This document shows, one piece after another, positions 44,099-54,101 of a stretch of DNA of 64,000 nt (position 1 is the first letter of the stretch; each line of letters starts with the position of its first letter). This DNA comes from Polynucleobacter sp. AP-Kolm-20A-A1 (GTDB lineage Bacteria > Pseudomonadota > Gammaproteobacteria > Burkholderiales > Burkholderiaceae), in NCBI RefSeq assembly GCF_018688315.1, contig NZ_CP061315.1, positions 682,001 to 746,000 on the forward strand, given 5' to 3'. The notes beneath the pieces were generated by a model, which was given only the letters and a program-made list of their open reading frames with translations, did no database searches and had not been told where the DNA came from. The translations under genes and the position numbers were made by a program.

Positions 44099-44653
44099 TT
44101 ATTTCTTTTTGGCGGCCTTGGTGGCATTGCCTGCAGCCTTGAATACTGTGTCAGCAGTGCTGTGAAGATTGGTTTGAGCAACTTCAACTGCATGCTTGAC
44201 TGCTTTTTGGCTGGTTTCAAATACGTTATTTGCTGAGGCGATGGCTTGCTTCATTGCTTGTACGGCGGCATCAGAACCGGCGGGTGCATTTTTAGTCCAC
44301 TCTTCAACCAAAGAATTCATTTTCTTTTGACCCGCTTGAAATTCTTTTTCAGCTGACTGGGTAAAACTATTTTGAGTCTCATGAGCCAATTCATATAAGT
44401 GACGGCTATACGCCATGATCTTCTCTGCCATTGGCTGAACGGCTTCGGCTTGATGGGCGAGCAGCTGTTGTATGTCTTTTACTTCCAAAGCTTTCTTGGC
44501 GCTATTCATGCTATCGCCCAAGGTTTGTTTGGCAATGTGCATATTGAGTTCAACTAATTTCTCAATACTCTGGAGTGCCTGGTTTGTTAAGCCGCTGAGC
44601 GTTTCTAAATTGGCTTTTTGTGCTGCGGCGATTTGTTCAGGTGTTAAGTTCAT
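44099..44653 (-). CDS. Phasin family protein
   Basis: Amphipathic, alanine- and glutamine-rich helical protein of 184 residues, with TPEQIAAAQKANLETLSGL at the N-terminus, LVELNMHIAKQTLGDS in the middle and a Lys/Ala tail (KAAGNATKAAKKK). This is the phasin pattern of polyhydroxyalkanoate granule-coating proteins in Burkholderiales. ATG 44653 is chosen because AAGGGAA precedes it; the upstream ATG at 44668 lies before that site. No PHA synthase is in the window. In several Burkholderiales I recall a phasin gene beside the PDH operon; here the lig/Bug block separates them. Confidence 0.87.
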   Translation of the reverse strand: MNLTPEQIAAAQKANLETLSGLTNQALQSIEKLVELNMHIAKQTLGDSMNSAKKALEVKDIQQLLAHQAEAVQPMAEKIMAYSRHLYELAHETQNSFTQSAEKEFQAGQKKMNSLVEEWTKNAPAGSDAAVQAMKQAIASANNVFETSQKAVKHAVEVAQTNLHSTADTVFKAAGNATKAAKKK

Positions 44654-44850
44654 TTCGTTCCCTTTCAAATGGGTCTTTTTTGACTGAATGATGTATGTGC
44701 TCTATTTTAATTTCTTCTGCACCACGATAAGCGTTTAATATTGCGTTGCAGCGTAAAAAGAGGCTGCCAGGCTACTTGGGTCGGGGAATTCCAAAAGAGC
44801 CTAAAATCAGTGTTTAGATAAAAATTCTTAATATTTTCAGCAAGTTACCC

Positions 44851-45738
44851 ATGAAGCTAAGCCTCGATAACGCCATTGCACCTATATTTGTACTCATTTG
44901 GAGTACTGGGTTTGTGATTGCGCGTTTGGCAATGCCGTATGTAGAGCCAGCCACATTCTTATTTTGGCGTTTTGCAGGTGTTTTGGCGGCCATGGCTGCG
45001 CTTAGTTTGGTCTGGAGAATTACTTGGCCAAGCTGGTCTCAAATCAAGCATATTGCAGTCGCAGGTATGTTGCTGCAATTTGGCTATCTCTTAGGTGTTT
45101 GGTTTGCCGTACGTCTTGGTATGACCGCTGGTCTGGTTGCCATCATCGTTGGTCTTCAACCTATTTTGACGGCTTGGTTTGCTGCTTGGGTATCAGAGAA
45201 GGTAACGCCAAGACAGTGGATTGGTTTGGCTTTTGGTTTTGCTGGGGTTGCTTTAGTTGTGGCTGAGAAGATTGGATTTGCTCATATTCCTTTTGTTAGC
45301 TACGTGTTGGCATTTATTGCACTTCTATCGATTACGTTTGGAACGCTGTATCAGAAAAAATTCTGCCCCGTATTTGATTTGCGTGCCGGATCCTCAATTC
45401 AGTTTGGCGTCTCTGCAGTTCTCTGTTTTGTCTGTATGTATTTCTTTGAAACTGGCGTCATGGTTTGGAATGCATCAGTCATCGGTGCGCTGTTGTGGGC
45501 GATCTTTCCCCTATCTATCGGGTCGATCAGTCTGTTATTTATGATGATTCGTAAAGGGGCTGCAACCAAGGTAACCAGTCTTTTGTACCTCACACCGCCG
45601 ACAACGGCAGCAATGGCATGGCTCCTATTTGACGAGCCATTTACCCTAATGATGGCTGCCGGTCTATGTTTGACGATGACAGGGGTGGTTCTGGTAAATG
45701 CACGTCAAACCAACACAGTAGCGACGATTGCAGAGTAG
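44851..45738 (+). CDS. EamA/DMT family transporter
   Basis: Inner-membrane protein of 295 residues with ten predicted helices in two EamA repeats of five (about residues 6-138 and 150-285). The first repeat begins with IAPIFVLIWSTGFVIARLAMPY and the second ends with LCLTMTGVVLVNAR. Members export or import small metabolites such as amino acids and purines; the substrate is unknown here. The gene stands alone, divergent from the phasin gene by about 200 bp, in which I see no convincing promoter. Confidence 0.88.
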   Translation: MKLSLDNAIAPIFVLIWSTGFVIARLAMPYVEPATFLFWRFAGVLAAMAALSLVWRITWPSWSQIKHIAVAGMLLQFGYLLGVWFAVRLGMTAGLVAIIVGLQPILTAWFAAWVSEKVTPRQWIGLAFGFAGVALVVAEKIGFAHIPFVSYVLAFIALLSITFGTLYQKKFCPVFDLRAGSSIQFGVSAVLCFVCMYFFETGVMVWNASVIGALLWAIFPLSIGSISLLFMMIRKGAATKVTSLLYLTPPTTAAMAWLLFDEPFTLMMAAGLCLTMTGVVLVNARQTNTVATIAE

Positions 45739-45859
45739 GGTGGGCGAAATAAAGCCAATTTAGTGGAATGAATTAACCAAGATGGGGCGAATAAATCACT
45801 TTGCCCTCAAGAAATTAATTATCATTCCGTATGTTGAAAGTTTTGGAAGGTATTTTGGG

Positions 45860-46876
45860 ATGCGTTTGAATCGATTTTGGCTCTTGGTCTGCACATTGCT
45901 GTTTGCTGTTGGCGCTACTCTAAATAGTCCTGTCATTGCTTCCACTAAGGATAAGGAAAAGCAGACAAAGACTACTAAAGTAGTTACGAAGACCGCTTCA
46001 AAGTCCCCCAAAAAGCCAAAAGCCGTTCGAGTCACGGTTACTCGATCAAATGAACCGGTGATACCTGCAAGACCATCACTTGCTACTGCCTTAGGTTTAC
46101 GTGGTCAGCATGATGACCTTAGCCTCAAATCAAGCGTTGCAATGGTAGTTAATCAAGACACTAAAGAAGTGTATTTTGAAAAAAATCCATCTGTAAGTTT
46201 GCCAATTGCTTCAATCACAAAGCTGATGACTGCAATGGTGGTATTGGATTCCAAATTGCCATTAGATGAAACACTCGTGATTAATGCGGATGATGTGCAT
46301 ATCTATCGCACCTCACGCTTAGCGGGCGGCACAGTGCTGACTCGTGAAGAGGCATTGCTGCTAGCGCTCATGTCTTCTGAGAACCGTGCGGCATATACCT
46401 TGGGTCGCAATTATCCAGGCGGCATTCCAGCATTTGTGGATGCAATGAATCGTAAGGCAAAAGAATTGGGAATGGATCATTCGCATTTCGCTGATCCTAC
46501 GGGTCTTCTCAGTGAGAATGTGGCAACTGCCGAAGATTTAACGCGCATGCTAAATGCGGCTTATCAATACAAGATGATCCGCGAGTTCTCTACTTGGCCA
46601 GATTTGACTATGGTGATTGCAAAGCGTCCCCAGAAGTTCTTAAATACCAATCGACTAGTGCGCTCCGGTGATATGAATATCGGCCTTCAGAAAACTGGCT
46701 TCATTAACGCTGCCGGTAAGTGCTTAGTGATGCAAGCTAGAGTCAACAACACGCCATTGTTATTAGTGTTCTTGGATTCTGTCGGCACACAGTCTCGTTT
46801 TGCCGATGCCGTGCGCGTTCGTGACTGGTATGAGCGCATGCCATCTGGTGCACAACCAATTCGCCGCTTGATGTAA
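45860..46876 (+). CDS. pbpG: D-alanyl-D-alanine endopeptidase (PBP7, S11 family)
   Basis: Periplasmic peptidoglycan-trimming enzyme. ATG 45860 gives a signal peptide (MRLNRFWLLVCTLLFAVGA) and follows GGAAGG by 9 bp, so the longer frame from 45782 is rejected. A basic Lys/Thr-rich linker (about residues 30-65) precedes the catalytic domain. The penicillin-binding motifs are SITK (in IASITKLMTAM), SEN (in LMSSENRAAY) and KTG (in GLQKTGFINAAG). At about 339 residues it lacks the C-terminal anchor domain of PBP5, as expected for PbpG. Confidence 0.92.
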   Translation: MRLNRFWLLVCTLLFAVGATLNSPVIASTKDKEKQTKTTKVVTKTASKSPKKPKAVRVTVTRSNEPVIPARPSLATALGLRGQHDDLSLKSSVAMVVNQDTKEVYFEKNPSVSLPIASITKLMTAMVVLDSKLPLDETLVINADDVHIYRTSRLAGGTVLTREEALLLALMSSENRAAYTLGRNYPGGIPAFVDAMNRKAKELGMDHSHFADPTGLLSENVATAEDLTRMLNAAYQYKMIREFSTWPDLTMVIAKRPQKFLNTNRLVRSGDMNIGLQKTGFINAAGKCLVMQARVNNTPLLLVFLDSVGTQSRFADAVRVRDWYERMPSGAQPIRRLM

Positions 46877-46892
46877 TTCGGTGGGTAGAGAG

Positions 46893-47717
46893 TTAGGCCG
46901 TAGCGCCTGGCTCTGCAGACTTGGGTTTGAAGCCCATTCCTTTAGAGATTTGCAGGGCAGTGTCTTGTAGCGCTCTGAGCCAATCTGCCTGAATTCTGTC
47001 AGTTGGGGCGCTTAGAGATAAACCGGCAACCAATTTGCCCGTGTCATCCAAAATAGCGGCAGCAAGACAGCTCACACCTAGCTCGAGCTCTTCATCATCG
47101 CGAGCGTTACCCACTTTTCGAACTTGATTCAATTCAGTTTCGAGTTTGGCTAAATCGGTAATGCTGTTTCTAGTGTGCCCAGACAAACCGGTGCGCGTGA
47201 CATAGGCGCGAACCTGATTGGGATCATCACTAGCCAAGAATAGTTTTCCTACCGAGGTGAGATGCAAAGGTGCGCGACCACCAATGGCACGAACTACTTG
47301 CATGCCAGAACGTTCGCTGTAAGCGCGATCGATATAAACAATCTCATCGCCTTGGCGCACGGAAAGATTGACAGTCTCGCCCGTCAGTTTGTGCAGGGTG
47401 CGCATATGTACTTGGGCAGCATCACGTACAGAGAGTCTGCCTTTTACAAGATTGCCTAGCTCTAATAGTTTGAGACCCAGTCGATAAGTACCACCGTCAC
47501 CGCGCTCGACTAATCTGCAAGCGACCATATCGTTCAGGATGCGGTGAGCGGTAGATGGGTGTAGGCCAGTCTGCTCAGCGAGGCTTTTAAGGCTACAGGA
47601 CTCTTCTTGATCGGCTAGGGCGTCCAGCAAATTCATCATGCGCTCCACCACCTGGATAGCTGTCTTGCCAACTTCACCAGTAGTTTTAGAGGTTTTGACG
47701 ACTTTGCTTGTGTTCAT
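46893..47717 (-). CDS. IclR family transcriptional regulator
   Basis: Winged helix-turn-helix N-terminus (about residues 22-85, LAEQTGLHPSTAHRILNDMV) and a C-terminal IclR effector domain (about 100-265) with GRAPLHLTSVGKLFLA, LGVSCLAAAI and GLSLSAP. IclR proteins often control aromatic acid or glyoxylate genes. The neighbours (pbpG and pyrD) give no target. The lig/Bug block 3 kb away has no regulator of its own, so it is a possible but unproven target. Confidence 0.9.
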   Translation of the reverse strand: MNTSKVVKTSKTTGEVGKTAIQVVERMMNLLDALADQEESCSLKSLAEQTGLHPSTAHRILNDMVACRLVERGDGGTYRLGLKLLELGNLVKGRLSVRDAAQVHMRTLHKLTGETVNLSVRQGDEIVYIDRAYSERSGMQVVRAIGGRAPLHLTSVGKLFLASDDPNQVRAYVTRTGLSGHTRNSITDLAKLETELNQVRKVGNARDDEELELGVSCLAAAILDDTGKLVAGLSLSAPTDRIQADWLRALQDTALQISKGMGFKPKSAEPGATA

Positions 47718-47848
47718 AGGGCTAATTGTAGCGATTTTTGGGCTGCAATTGCATATTATGAAATGGGATTTTATAGATCCCAGTGCTAAAAAGCCTAGTT
47801 TTGGTGCGTCTAAATGGGGTTTTGTTGCCTAAGAGTGACTAAGAATGA

Positions 47849-48883
47849 CTAAGGATGCCTAATAGCCCTGGCGCACTCATTCACAAGGTCTGGGCCTCTG
47901 TAGATTAAGCCGCTATAGAGTTGAACCAGACTTGCGCCAGCCATGATCTTTTCACGGGCATCTGCGCCACTCATGATTCCGCCGACACCGATGATGGGTA
48001 GATCATTACCAAGTCTTGCCTTGAGCGTTTTGATAACCAAATTCGAGGCTGTCCGAACTGGGGCGCCAGATAGCCCGCCAAGTTCTTGACCATGCTCCAT
48101 GCCTTGAACTGCCTCTCGAGAAATAGTTGTGTTGGTGGCGATGATCGCATCGATACCAAATTCCATTAAGAGATCAGCAATGAGATTGATATCGGCGTGA
48201 TCTAAGTCTGGAGCAATCTTTAAAAAGAGTGGTTTACGAACACCATGGCGATCGCTTAAACGCTTTCTAGATTCGTCCAGATCGCTTAGTAATGCACGCA
48301 GCATCTCTTCGCCCTGGAGAGAGCGTAAGTTCTGCGTATTAGGGGAGGAGATGTTCACGGTAATGTAGGTGGCTATCTCATAGACTGCTTCCATGGCGAG
48401 AACATAGTCACTGGCTGCATCTTCAATTGCAGTACTAGCGTTCTTGCCAATATTTAAACCAAGAACACCGCCGTTTTGCCAAAACTTGGAGCGACGTACT
48501 CGTGCTACGCAGGCGTCAACACCATCGTTGTTAAATCCCATGCGATTAATAATTGCTTCAGCTTGTGGCAGGCGAAACATGCGAGGCTTTGGGTTGCCGG
48601 GCTGAGGGCGTGGCGTTACGGTGCCAATTTCTAAAAAGCCAAATCCCAATGCTGCAAGGGAATCAATGTGTTTGCCATCTTTATCTAAACCTGCAGCCAG
48701 ACCAACAGGATTAGGAAATTCAATGCCGCACAGTGTTTGTGGATCGGCGAGAGGCTTAGTGATGAAGCGCTTTAGTAAACCCCAGTGCTCAGCACGATCT
48801 AAGTTACGTAATGTGACGTTATGGGCTTGCTCAGGGTCTAAACAAAATAGCCAAGGGCGTAAAAAGGAATAGCGATCGATCAT
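47849..48883 (-). CDS. pyrD: Dihydroorotate dehydrogenase (quinone), class 2
   Basis: Fourth step of pyrimidine synthesis, coupled to the membrane quinone pool. Length of 344 and an N-terminal extension ([18 protein letters not shown]) mark the membrane-associated class 2. FMN and substrate motifs are [43 protein letters not shown] (catalytic Ser in the class 2 type), LFLKIAPDL and IIGVGGI. It follows bpt on the same strand with a 9-bp gap, and may be the last gene of an aat-bpt-pyrD transcript. Confidence 0.97.
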   Translation of the reverse strand: MIDRYSFLRPWLFCLDPEQAHNVTLRNLDRAEHWGLLKRFITKPLADPQTLCGIEFPNPVGLAAGLDKDGKHIDSLAALGFGFLEIGTVTPRPQPGNPKPRMFRLPQAEAIINRMGFNNDGVDACVARVRRSKFWQNGGVLGLNIGKNASTAIEDAASDYVLAMEAVYEIATYITVNISSPNTQNLRSLQGEEMLRALLSDLDESRKRLSDRHGVRKPLFLKIAPDLDHADINLIADLLMEFGIDAIIATNTTISREAVQGMEHGQELGGLSGAPVRTASNLVIKTLKARLGNDLPIIGVGGIMSGADAREKIMAGASLVQLYSGLIYRGPDLVNECARAIRHP

Positions 48884-48892
48884 GGGTAGATA

Positions 48893-49639
48893 TTATGACC
48901 CAGACAGTGGCTGCCAGTGATCATCAATCAAGCCCTCCATGGGCTGATATTTGACCTTATAGGACATCTTTTCACTCTCTTTAATGAAGTAGCCAAGATA
49001 GAGATAGGGTAGTCCCAGACCGCGTGCTTGCTCTATCTGCCAAAGAATACTGTAGCTGCCATAACTTGCAGATGGTTCTGAGGTGTCATAGAAGGTATAG
49101 ACCGATGAAATTCCTTGCTCAAGGATGTCAATCATACTGATCATGCGTAAACGTCCAGGATGCGGATCATGGGGGCCATCACGAAACTCCACAATGCGCG
49201 AGTTCACACGACTTTGTAATAAAAACTGCATGTACTGATCCTGATCATCGCTATCCATATCGCCGCCGGCATGACGTTGGTTCTGATAGCGCTGATAGAG
49301 TTGGTAATGCTCTTCTTGATAACTGAGATTAAGTACAGTCGCCTCTAGTCCGGCGTGCTTCTTCCAGGCACGACGCTGGCTTCTAGAAGGGGTAAATTGA
49401 TCAACCAAAATACGCGTAGCAATGCAGGCTCTGCATTCATCACAGTAGGGGCGGTAGGTATAAAGGCCACTTCGACGAAAGCCTGCATGAATAAGTTCGT
49501 TATACACATCAGCATGAATGAGATGTGATGGTGTCGCAACCTGTGAGCGCGCAGTCTTATTGGGAAGATAGCTGCAGGCGTAGGGCGCTGTTGCATAAAA
49601 CTGCAAGGCTGTTAATGGGAGCTCTTTAATCCGGGTCAT
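48893..49639 (-). CDS. bpt: Aspartate/glutamate leucyltransferase (Bpt)
   Basis: Transfers Leu from Leu-tRNA to N-terminal Asp or Glu of proteins, making them ClpS/ClpAP substrates. The family resembles eukaryotic arginyltransferase Ate1. Visible signatures are [16 protein letters not shown], the [12 protein letters not shown] cysteine cluster, HKHAGLE-like basic segment [11 protein letters not shown], and the [25 protein letters not shown] block. Length 248 is typical. It overlaps aat by 4 bp, the common bacterial pairing of the two N-degron enzymes. Confidence 0.95.
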   Translation of the reverse strand: MTRIKELPLTALQFYATAPYACSYLPNKTARSQVATPSHLIHADVYNELIHAGFRRSGLYTYRPYCDECRACIATRILVDQFTPSRSQRRAWKKHAGLEATVLNLSYQEEHYQLYQRYQNQRHAGGDMDSDDQDQYMQFLLQSRVNSRIVEFRDGPHDPHPGRLRMISMIDILEQGISSVYTFYDTSEPSASYGSYSILWQIEQARGLGLPYLYLGYFIKESEKMSYKVKYQPMEGLIDDHWQPLSGS

Positions 49640-50373
49640 AGCCAGTGATGCAAGATGGTTTTGTCAAAAGTCCAAGAATGCTTCATATTAGATTGATTAA
49701 AGCATATTTGCAGTTGCTCTAGAAATGCCTGACGTGGGATCGGTGCAGCCCCCAAGGAGTGGAGGTGGGCCGTCTCTTGTTGGCAATCAATCATCCCAAC
49801 CCCGATCTCCAAGCACCATGCTGTGAGCGCTGCTAATGCAATTTTGGAGGCATTGGATTTGCGACTAAACATTGACTCTCCGAATACCATGCCACCAAAT
49901 GAAACACAGTAGAGGCCGCCGATAATTTGACCATTCTCAGTAACGGCAATGCTATGAGCATTGCCTTGTTCGTATAGAGAGGTGTATGCATCCATGATTT
50001 CATGGGTAATCCAAGTTCCATCTTGATCTTTGCGGGAGCTCGTTGCGCAAGAGCGAATCACGGCACCAAAATCGGCATCTACCAAAATTTGGGAGCGCGT
50101 ATCTTGGCAAAAGTGGCGAATGATTTTTTGCAGAGAGTCACTGCATTTAAATTCAGAGGGTTTTAATACCATCCTAGGGTCAGGGGACCACCATAAAACT
50201 GGTTGGTTATCCGAATACCAGGGAAATATTCCTAGTTGATACGCTTTAGAAAGCTGCCCTGGATAAATCCGTTCGCTAACAGCGATTAGCCCTGGAACAC
50301 TGGGGTCAGGATCAACCTCAAACCGAGGGTTGGGAAAGGAGTCATGCGGCCCTAGCCAGGAAATCTGACTCAT
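49636..50373 (-). CDS. aat: Leucyl/phenylalanyl-tRNA-protein transferase
   Basis: Adds Leu or Phe to proteins with N-terminal Lys or Arg, marking them for ClpAP. Family motifs are [23 protein letters not shown], split over residues about 46-68, [40 protein letters not shown] and the terminal [14 protein letters not shown]. The 245-residue length is normal. Its stop overlaps the bpt start, and the Nudix gene ends 9 bp upstream of its ATG on the same strand. Confidence 0.96.
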   Translation of the reverse strand: MSQISWLGPHDSFPNPRFEVDPDPSVPGLIAVSERIYPGQLSKAYQLGIFPWYSDNQPVLWWSPDPRMVLKPSEFKCSDSLQKIIRHFCQDTRSQILVDADFGAVIRSCATSSRKDQDGTWITHEIMDAYTSLYEQGNAHSIAVTENGQIIGGLYCVSFGGMVFGESMFSRKSNASKIALAALTAWCLEIGVGMIDCQQETAHLHSLGAAPIPRQAFLEQLQICFNQSNMKHSWTFDKTILHHWL

Positions 50374-50382
50374 CTTTAACGA

Positions 50383-50943
50383 TTAAATTCTTTCGGATGG
50401 CAAAACATCGCGACTGCGGACATGAAATTCCTTGCCCGCCTCTAAAGCGCCAGATGCGCGGTCGGCAAAAAACCATTCGAGTGTTTGTTTGACGGTAGGA
50501 AAGGCAATATCACCCCAGGGAATTTCATGTTCCTCAAAGAGTGCTACTTCTAGACTTTCTTCACCCGCGCAGAACTCGGGGGATGTCATTTTTGCTAGAT
50601 AAAACAAATGAACTTGTTCTGCGTGAGGCACATTTAACAAGGAGTAGAGCAGTCCGATTTCTACTGCAGCACCAGACTCTTCCAGGGTTTCTCTGGCAGC
50701 GCCATGACTAGTACTTTCTCCAAGCTCCATAAACCCTGCTGGAAGCGTCCAATAACCTAATCGTGGTTCGATTGCGCGGCGGCAAAGTAAAACCTGTGTG
50801 CCATATACCGGAATGCTGCCAACCACATTACGAGGGTTTTGATAATGAATACTGCCGCAAGCCTCACAGACGTGACGCTCGCGTGAGTCGTCTGCAGGTA
50901 TCTTGATCGTCAATGTAGCAGCGCAGTTGGGGCAGTACTTCAT
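50383..50943 (-). CDS. Nudix hydrolase with N-terminal zinc ribbon
   Basis: The N-terminal zinc ribbon has CPNC (residues 4-7) and CEAC (about 26-29). The Nudix box fits GX5EX7REUXEEXGU (GFMELGESTSHGAARETLEE then SGA). With 186 residues it is shorter than NAD pyrophosphatase NudC and lacks the NudC SQPWPFP segment, so it is a small ribbon-Nudix enzyme of unknown nucleotide substrate. It is placed between the pab fusion and aat on the same strand with gaps of 9 bp, suggesting one long minus-strand operon from pabBC to pyrD. Confidence 0.9.
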   Translation of the reverse strand: MKYCPNCAATLTIKIPADDSRERHVCEACGSIHYQNPRNVVGSIPVYGTQVLLCRRAIEPRLGYWTLPAGFMELGESTSHGAARETLEESGAAVEIGLLYSLLNVPHAEQVHLFYLAKMTSPEFCAGEESLEVALFEEHEIPWGDIAFPTVKQTLEWFFADRASGALEAGKEFHVRSRDVLPSERI

Positions 50944-50952
50944 GTCGACTTT

Positions 50953-52779
50953 CTAAAAGTGGGCTTTGATGGCGCCTCGCAAGGCATTGCAAAGAATAAT
51001 CTCATCTGCCATTGAAACATCTTCAATAGTCAGGTTGGCTTCACGGGCATTCATAGACGGATCGGCCAGCAGGGTGGCGCGCATTACCCCAGGCAACAAG
51101 CCTGCGGAAATTGGCGGGGTTAACCATTCTTGGCTATTTTTGGATTTAATGAAGATGCTCGTTCTGCCGCCTTCGGTGACAAAGCCTTGTTCGTTGGTGA
51201 AGAGGGCATCAAATCCGCCTAGCTTAGAAGCTTCTTGCCAAGCTAGGTCATAAATATTTCGAGTACTTACTTTATGGCGCAGTAGCGGGTCTCCAGAGAA
51301 CATTTCAGTGTTTGCCGACAAAATATCTTTGGCCCAGAAGATCTTCGCTGGTTCGGAGATAGGATCAAGTATGCCGGTTGATATTGAATAATCGCCATTC
51401 ACCAAAAGGTCCAAGCGCAAACGATGGAGATGTTTTTTTTCTAGTTGGGCACAGGTATCTAACACTAGATTCTGTGCGGCAGCCCAATCAAATGGAATTC
51501 CTAAGGCATTAGCAGAGGCACGCATGCGAGCGAGGTGCGCATGCAGTCGCTGTGGTTCGCCATTGACAATAGCAATCGTCTCAAATAAGCCTGTTGCGCT
51601 AGGTAGATCCATTAAGAATGCGGACTTAATATGGCACTCTTGCCATTCACTAGCTGCATCAGAATCATTGGTAATGCCGGCGCCTATGCCCAGCGTAAAG
51701 TTGGACTGATGAGAGCTCTTATTTTCATTGATCTCTACGGTGCGAATCGGAACGCTAAAAGCAAAGTCGCCATTGGGGTCAAGCCAGCCTAAAGCGCCAC
51801 AGTAATACCCACGATCTTCACCCTCAAGCTCTTGAATAATTTCCATACTGCGTTTTTTTGGTGCGCCTGTGACAGACCCACAAGGAAACACGGCGCTCAA
51901 AATATCAAACAAACTGTTATCCGGCTTTGCTTGGCCCTGCACGGTTGAGGTCATTTGCAATACATCACCATGTCTTGCCACTTCAAATAAATGCGGAACA
52001 GTGACTGTGCCTGGAAGCGAGATACGACTTAAATCGTTGCGTAATAGATCAACAATCATGACGTTCTCAGCTTGATTTTTTGGATCATCAGATAGTGCAC
52101 TAGCTAAATCGGATAAGGCGCTGGCGGTACCCTTCATCGGCATGGCTTTTAGGGTATTGCCTTCGCGCGCAATGAAAAGTTCGGGAGATTGCGATAAAAG
52201 TTGGCGATGCCCATGGTCAATGTAGGCGCCAAATCTTCCTGGCTGACGTTCACGCAGACGTTGATATAGCGCCAAGGGCGAACCATATATCTCACCATGG
52301 ATTCGGTAAGTATGATTAATCTGATAAGTATCACCATTGCGAATATATTCTTGAATGGTCTCGATATCAGAGGAAAATTGCCGCTCGTTTAATGATTCCT
52401 TAACGTCTAGAACCCCGGCAACTCTTTCTGTGGCGGGCAATTTTGCCAGCTGCTGATCGATATATTGGTCTACTTCTGGCTTGGATAGTTTATCGAAGCC
52501 AGTAAAAGACCATGCCTCAATTAATGGATGAGGTTGCTCTCCATCTTTTGATCTTTGCTTTAGCTTATGAATTTGTCTGCCAAGCTCGTAAGCGAAAGCG
52601 GCCACCACAAATTGCCCCTTAGCCAGTGCTGCAGATATTTCTGCTAAGCAAGCTTGCGTTGCAATGTAATCTCGATCGTTATCGCCGCTAGGAAGAATGC
52701 ACCAGTAATGCAAAGCATCTCCATAGAGGCGGCTAGAGGGTTGGGCCGCAGTGCTTTGTGCATCATCGAGCAAAATCAT
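50953..52779 (-). CDS. Aminodeoxychorismate synthase component I fused to aminodeoxychorismate lyase
   Basis: PabB-PabC fusion for p-aminobenzoate in folate synthesis. The N-terminal chorismate-binding domain (about 1-360) has QINHTYRIHGEIYG, the catalytic Lys in MPMKGTAS, FPCGSVTGAPKKRSME and GALGWLDPNGD. The C-terminal PLP fold-type IV lyase (about 370-608) has LFETIAIVNGEPQRLHAHL, and FVTEGGRTSIFIK. It needs a PabA glutaminase encoded elsewhere. The start at 52779 gives an N-terminus LLDDAQSTAAQPSSRLY typical of these fusions. It follows ppiA on the same strand. Confidence 0.94.
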   Translation of the reverse strand: MILLDDAQSTAAQPSSRLYGDALHYWCILPSGDNDRDYIATQACLAEISAALAKGQFVVAAFAYELGRQIHKLKQRSKDGEQPHPLIEAWSFTGFDKLSKPEVDQYIDQQLAKLPATERVAGVLDVKESLNERQFSSDIETIQEYIRNGDTYQINHTYRIHGEIYGSPLALYQRLRERQPGRFGAYIDHGHRQLLSQSPELFIAREGNTLKAMPMKGTASALSDLASALSDDPKNQAENVMIVDLLRNDLSRISLPGTVTVPHLFEVARHGDVLQMTSTVQGQAKPDNSLFDILSAVFPCGSVTGAPKKRSMEIIQELEGEDRGYYCGALGWLDPNGDFAFSVPIRTVEINENKSSHQSNFTLGIGAGITNDSDAASEWQECHIKSAFLMDLPSATGLFETIAIVNGEPQRLHAHLARMRASANALGIPFDWAAAQNLVLDTCAQLEKKHLHRLRLDLLVNGDYSISTGILDPISEPAKIFWAKDILSANTEMFSGDPLLRHKVSTRNIYDLAWQEASKLGGFDALFTNEQGFVTEGGRTSIFIKSKNSQEWLTPPISAGLLPGVMRATLLADPSMNAREANLTIEDVSMADEIILCNALRGAIKAHF

Positions 52780-52803
52780 TGCAGCTGACCCAGTACTCTC
52801 GAA

Positions 52804-53379
52804 TTACTTCAGAATGGTTGCGGATTCAATGGTGACAGTCTTGGTAGGAACATCAGCCATTCTGCCCATGCGTGGAGCCGGGGCAACCATGGTTGGAATC
52901 TTGCGAATGGCATCAATGGTTTGAGTTCCAGAAATGACTTTGCCAAATACGGTGTAGCCATTGCCCATTGCATTTGGGTAATCCAAAGCGGCATTGTCAT
53001 TTACGTTGATAAAGAACTGTGAGGTTGCTGAGTCTGGATCTGACGTGCGAGCCATTGCAATCGTGTAGCGATTATTTTTTAAGCCATTCTGCGCCTCAGA
53101 GACAATCGGACCATTGGTTGGCTTTTGGGAGAGGTCGGGAGTAAAGCCGCCACCTTGAATCATGAAGCCATCAATGACGCGGTGAAAGATCGTGCCGTTG
53201 TAAAAACCGCTTTTGACATAGTTCAAAAAGTTGGCAGTCGATTTTGGAGCCTTAACATCATCTAACTCCACTACGAAATCACCCATGGTTGTTTTAAATT
53301 CCACCTTAGGGCCTGCGAGGGCGGCTTGGCTTAAAAAACAACTTACGATAAGAACGAGGGTGGTAAATAGCTTGCGCAT
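52804..53379 (-). CDS. Periplasmic cyclophilin-type peptidyl-prolyl isomerase
   Basis: Signal peptide (MRKLFTTLVLIVSCFLSQAALA) followed by a cyclophilin domain of about 165 residues. Active-site segments are FHRVIDGFMIQGGGF, MARTSDPDSATSQFFINV and YTVFGKVISG. The Arg and Phe of FHRVI and the Gln of MIQGG are the catalytic residues of the family. The bacterial short cyclophilin type fits PpiA. AAGGAG lies 5 bp upstream of the ATG. It is 24 bp upstream of the pab fusion on the same strand. Confidence 0.94.
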   Translation of the reverse strand: MRKLFTTLVLIVSCFLSQAALAGPKVEFKTTMGDFVVELDDVKAPKSTANFLNYVKSGFYNGTIFHRVIDGFMIQGGGFTPDLSQKPTNGPIVSEAQNGLKNNRYTIAMARTSDPDSATSQFFINVNDNAALDYPNAMGNGYTVFGKVISGTQTIDAIRKIPTMVAPAPRMGRMADVPTKTVTIESATILK

Positions 53380-53463
53380 AAAAACTCCTTAAATGATTGA
53401 AAAGTTCTATATAGAAGATTGTATTGCGCAATCCTCGAATGGATGTAAAGCGCTTGTAGTCTA

Positions 53464-54090
53464 TTAAGCTAGACCATTAGGGACATTGCCGGCATAGGCG
53501 TACGAGGCTTCATTGAACATGCCGGGGCGCGCAAGGTAATCCAAGGTCCAATCGATTGTGTCAACACCCCAAAAGCAGTGTTGATTGACAATCAAAGCGG
53601 GAACACCAAAGGCGCCATCTACTTTTGCTTGATTCGTATTGGCAATCAGTTGGGCCTTCACCTCTGGATTTTCAGGTTTGGCGGTATCGGCCGGTAAGCC
53701 CAAGTAGATGCAAAATTCAGGCCAGGAAAGGTTGGGGTCCTTGCCCTCCATCCACACATAGTCAAAAGCGCGCTCAACCATTTCCCAATTTGCTTGATGC
53801 TCAACCAATAAACGTTGTGGTGCAACTGTCATAAAGGGGTGGTGTTCGGGAAATCGAAAAGGGATACCTAACTTTTCTGCTTGCCACACACAAAATTGAT
53901 AGGTGTGTGGACGTTTGGCAGCGATTTCACCAGGGCCTTTATTTTCTGTCGCTCTAAATAGTCCACCCAAGAGGATTGGTACAGGCTTGATGTCAAGTTT
54001 TTGCTCTAAACGCTTTCTCTGCTTGACATAGAGATAGGCGAATGGCGAAATAATGTCGTAATACAGGGTGGCTGAAATTTTTTCGCTCAC
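53464..54090 (-). CDS. 2-hydroxychromene-2-carboxylate isomerase family protein (DsbA fold)
   Basis: Glutathione-dependent isomerase family of the kappa GST/DsbA type. The N-terminal YYDIISPFAYLYVKQ has Ser in place of a redox Cys, as in HCCA isomerases. GVPALIVNQHCFWGVDTIDW is the cis-proline and C-terminal signature. The family includes enzymes of naphthalene breakdown, but no naphthalene gene is present, and many organisms carry orphan copies. The substrate is therefore unknown. It lies 11 bp downstream of rarA on the same strand. Confidence 0.87.
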   Translation of the reverse strand: MSEKISATLYYDIISPFAYLYVKQRKRLEQKLDIKPVPILLGGLFRATENKGPGEIAAKRPHTYQFCVWQAEKLGIPFRFPEHHPFMTVAPQRLLVEHQANWEMVERAFDYVWMEGKDPNLSWPEFCIYLGLPADTAKPENPEVKAQLIANTNQAKVDGAFGVPALIVNQHCFWGVDTIDWTLDYLARPGMFNEASYAYAGNVPNGLA

Positions 54091-54101
54091 GAGATCATTC
54101 C

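Noticed and set aside
45782-45860. Upstream extension of pbpG
   Set aside because: It would bury the signal peptide behind 26 residues; GGAAGG is spaced for ATG 45860.
47638-47832. 64-residue plus-strand frame at the start of the IclR gene
   Set aside because: Mostly antisense to the IclR N-terminus; no ribosome binding site and no family features.
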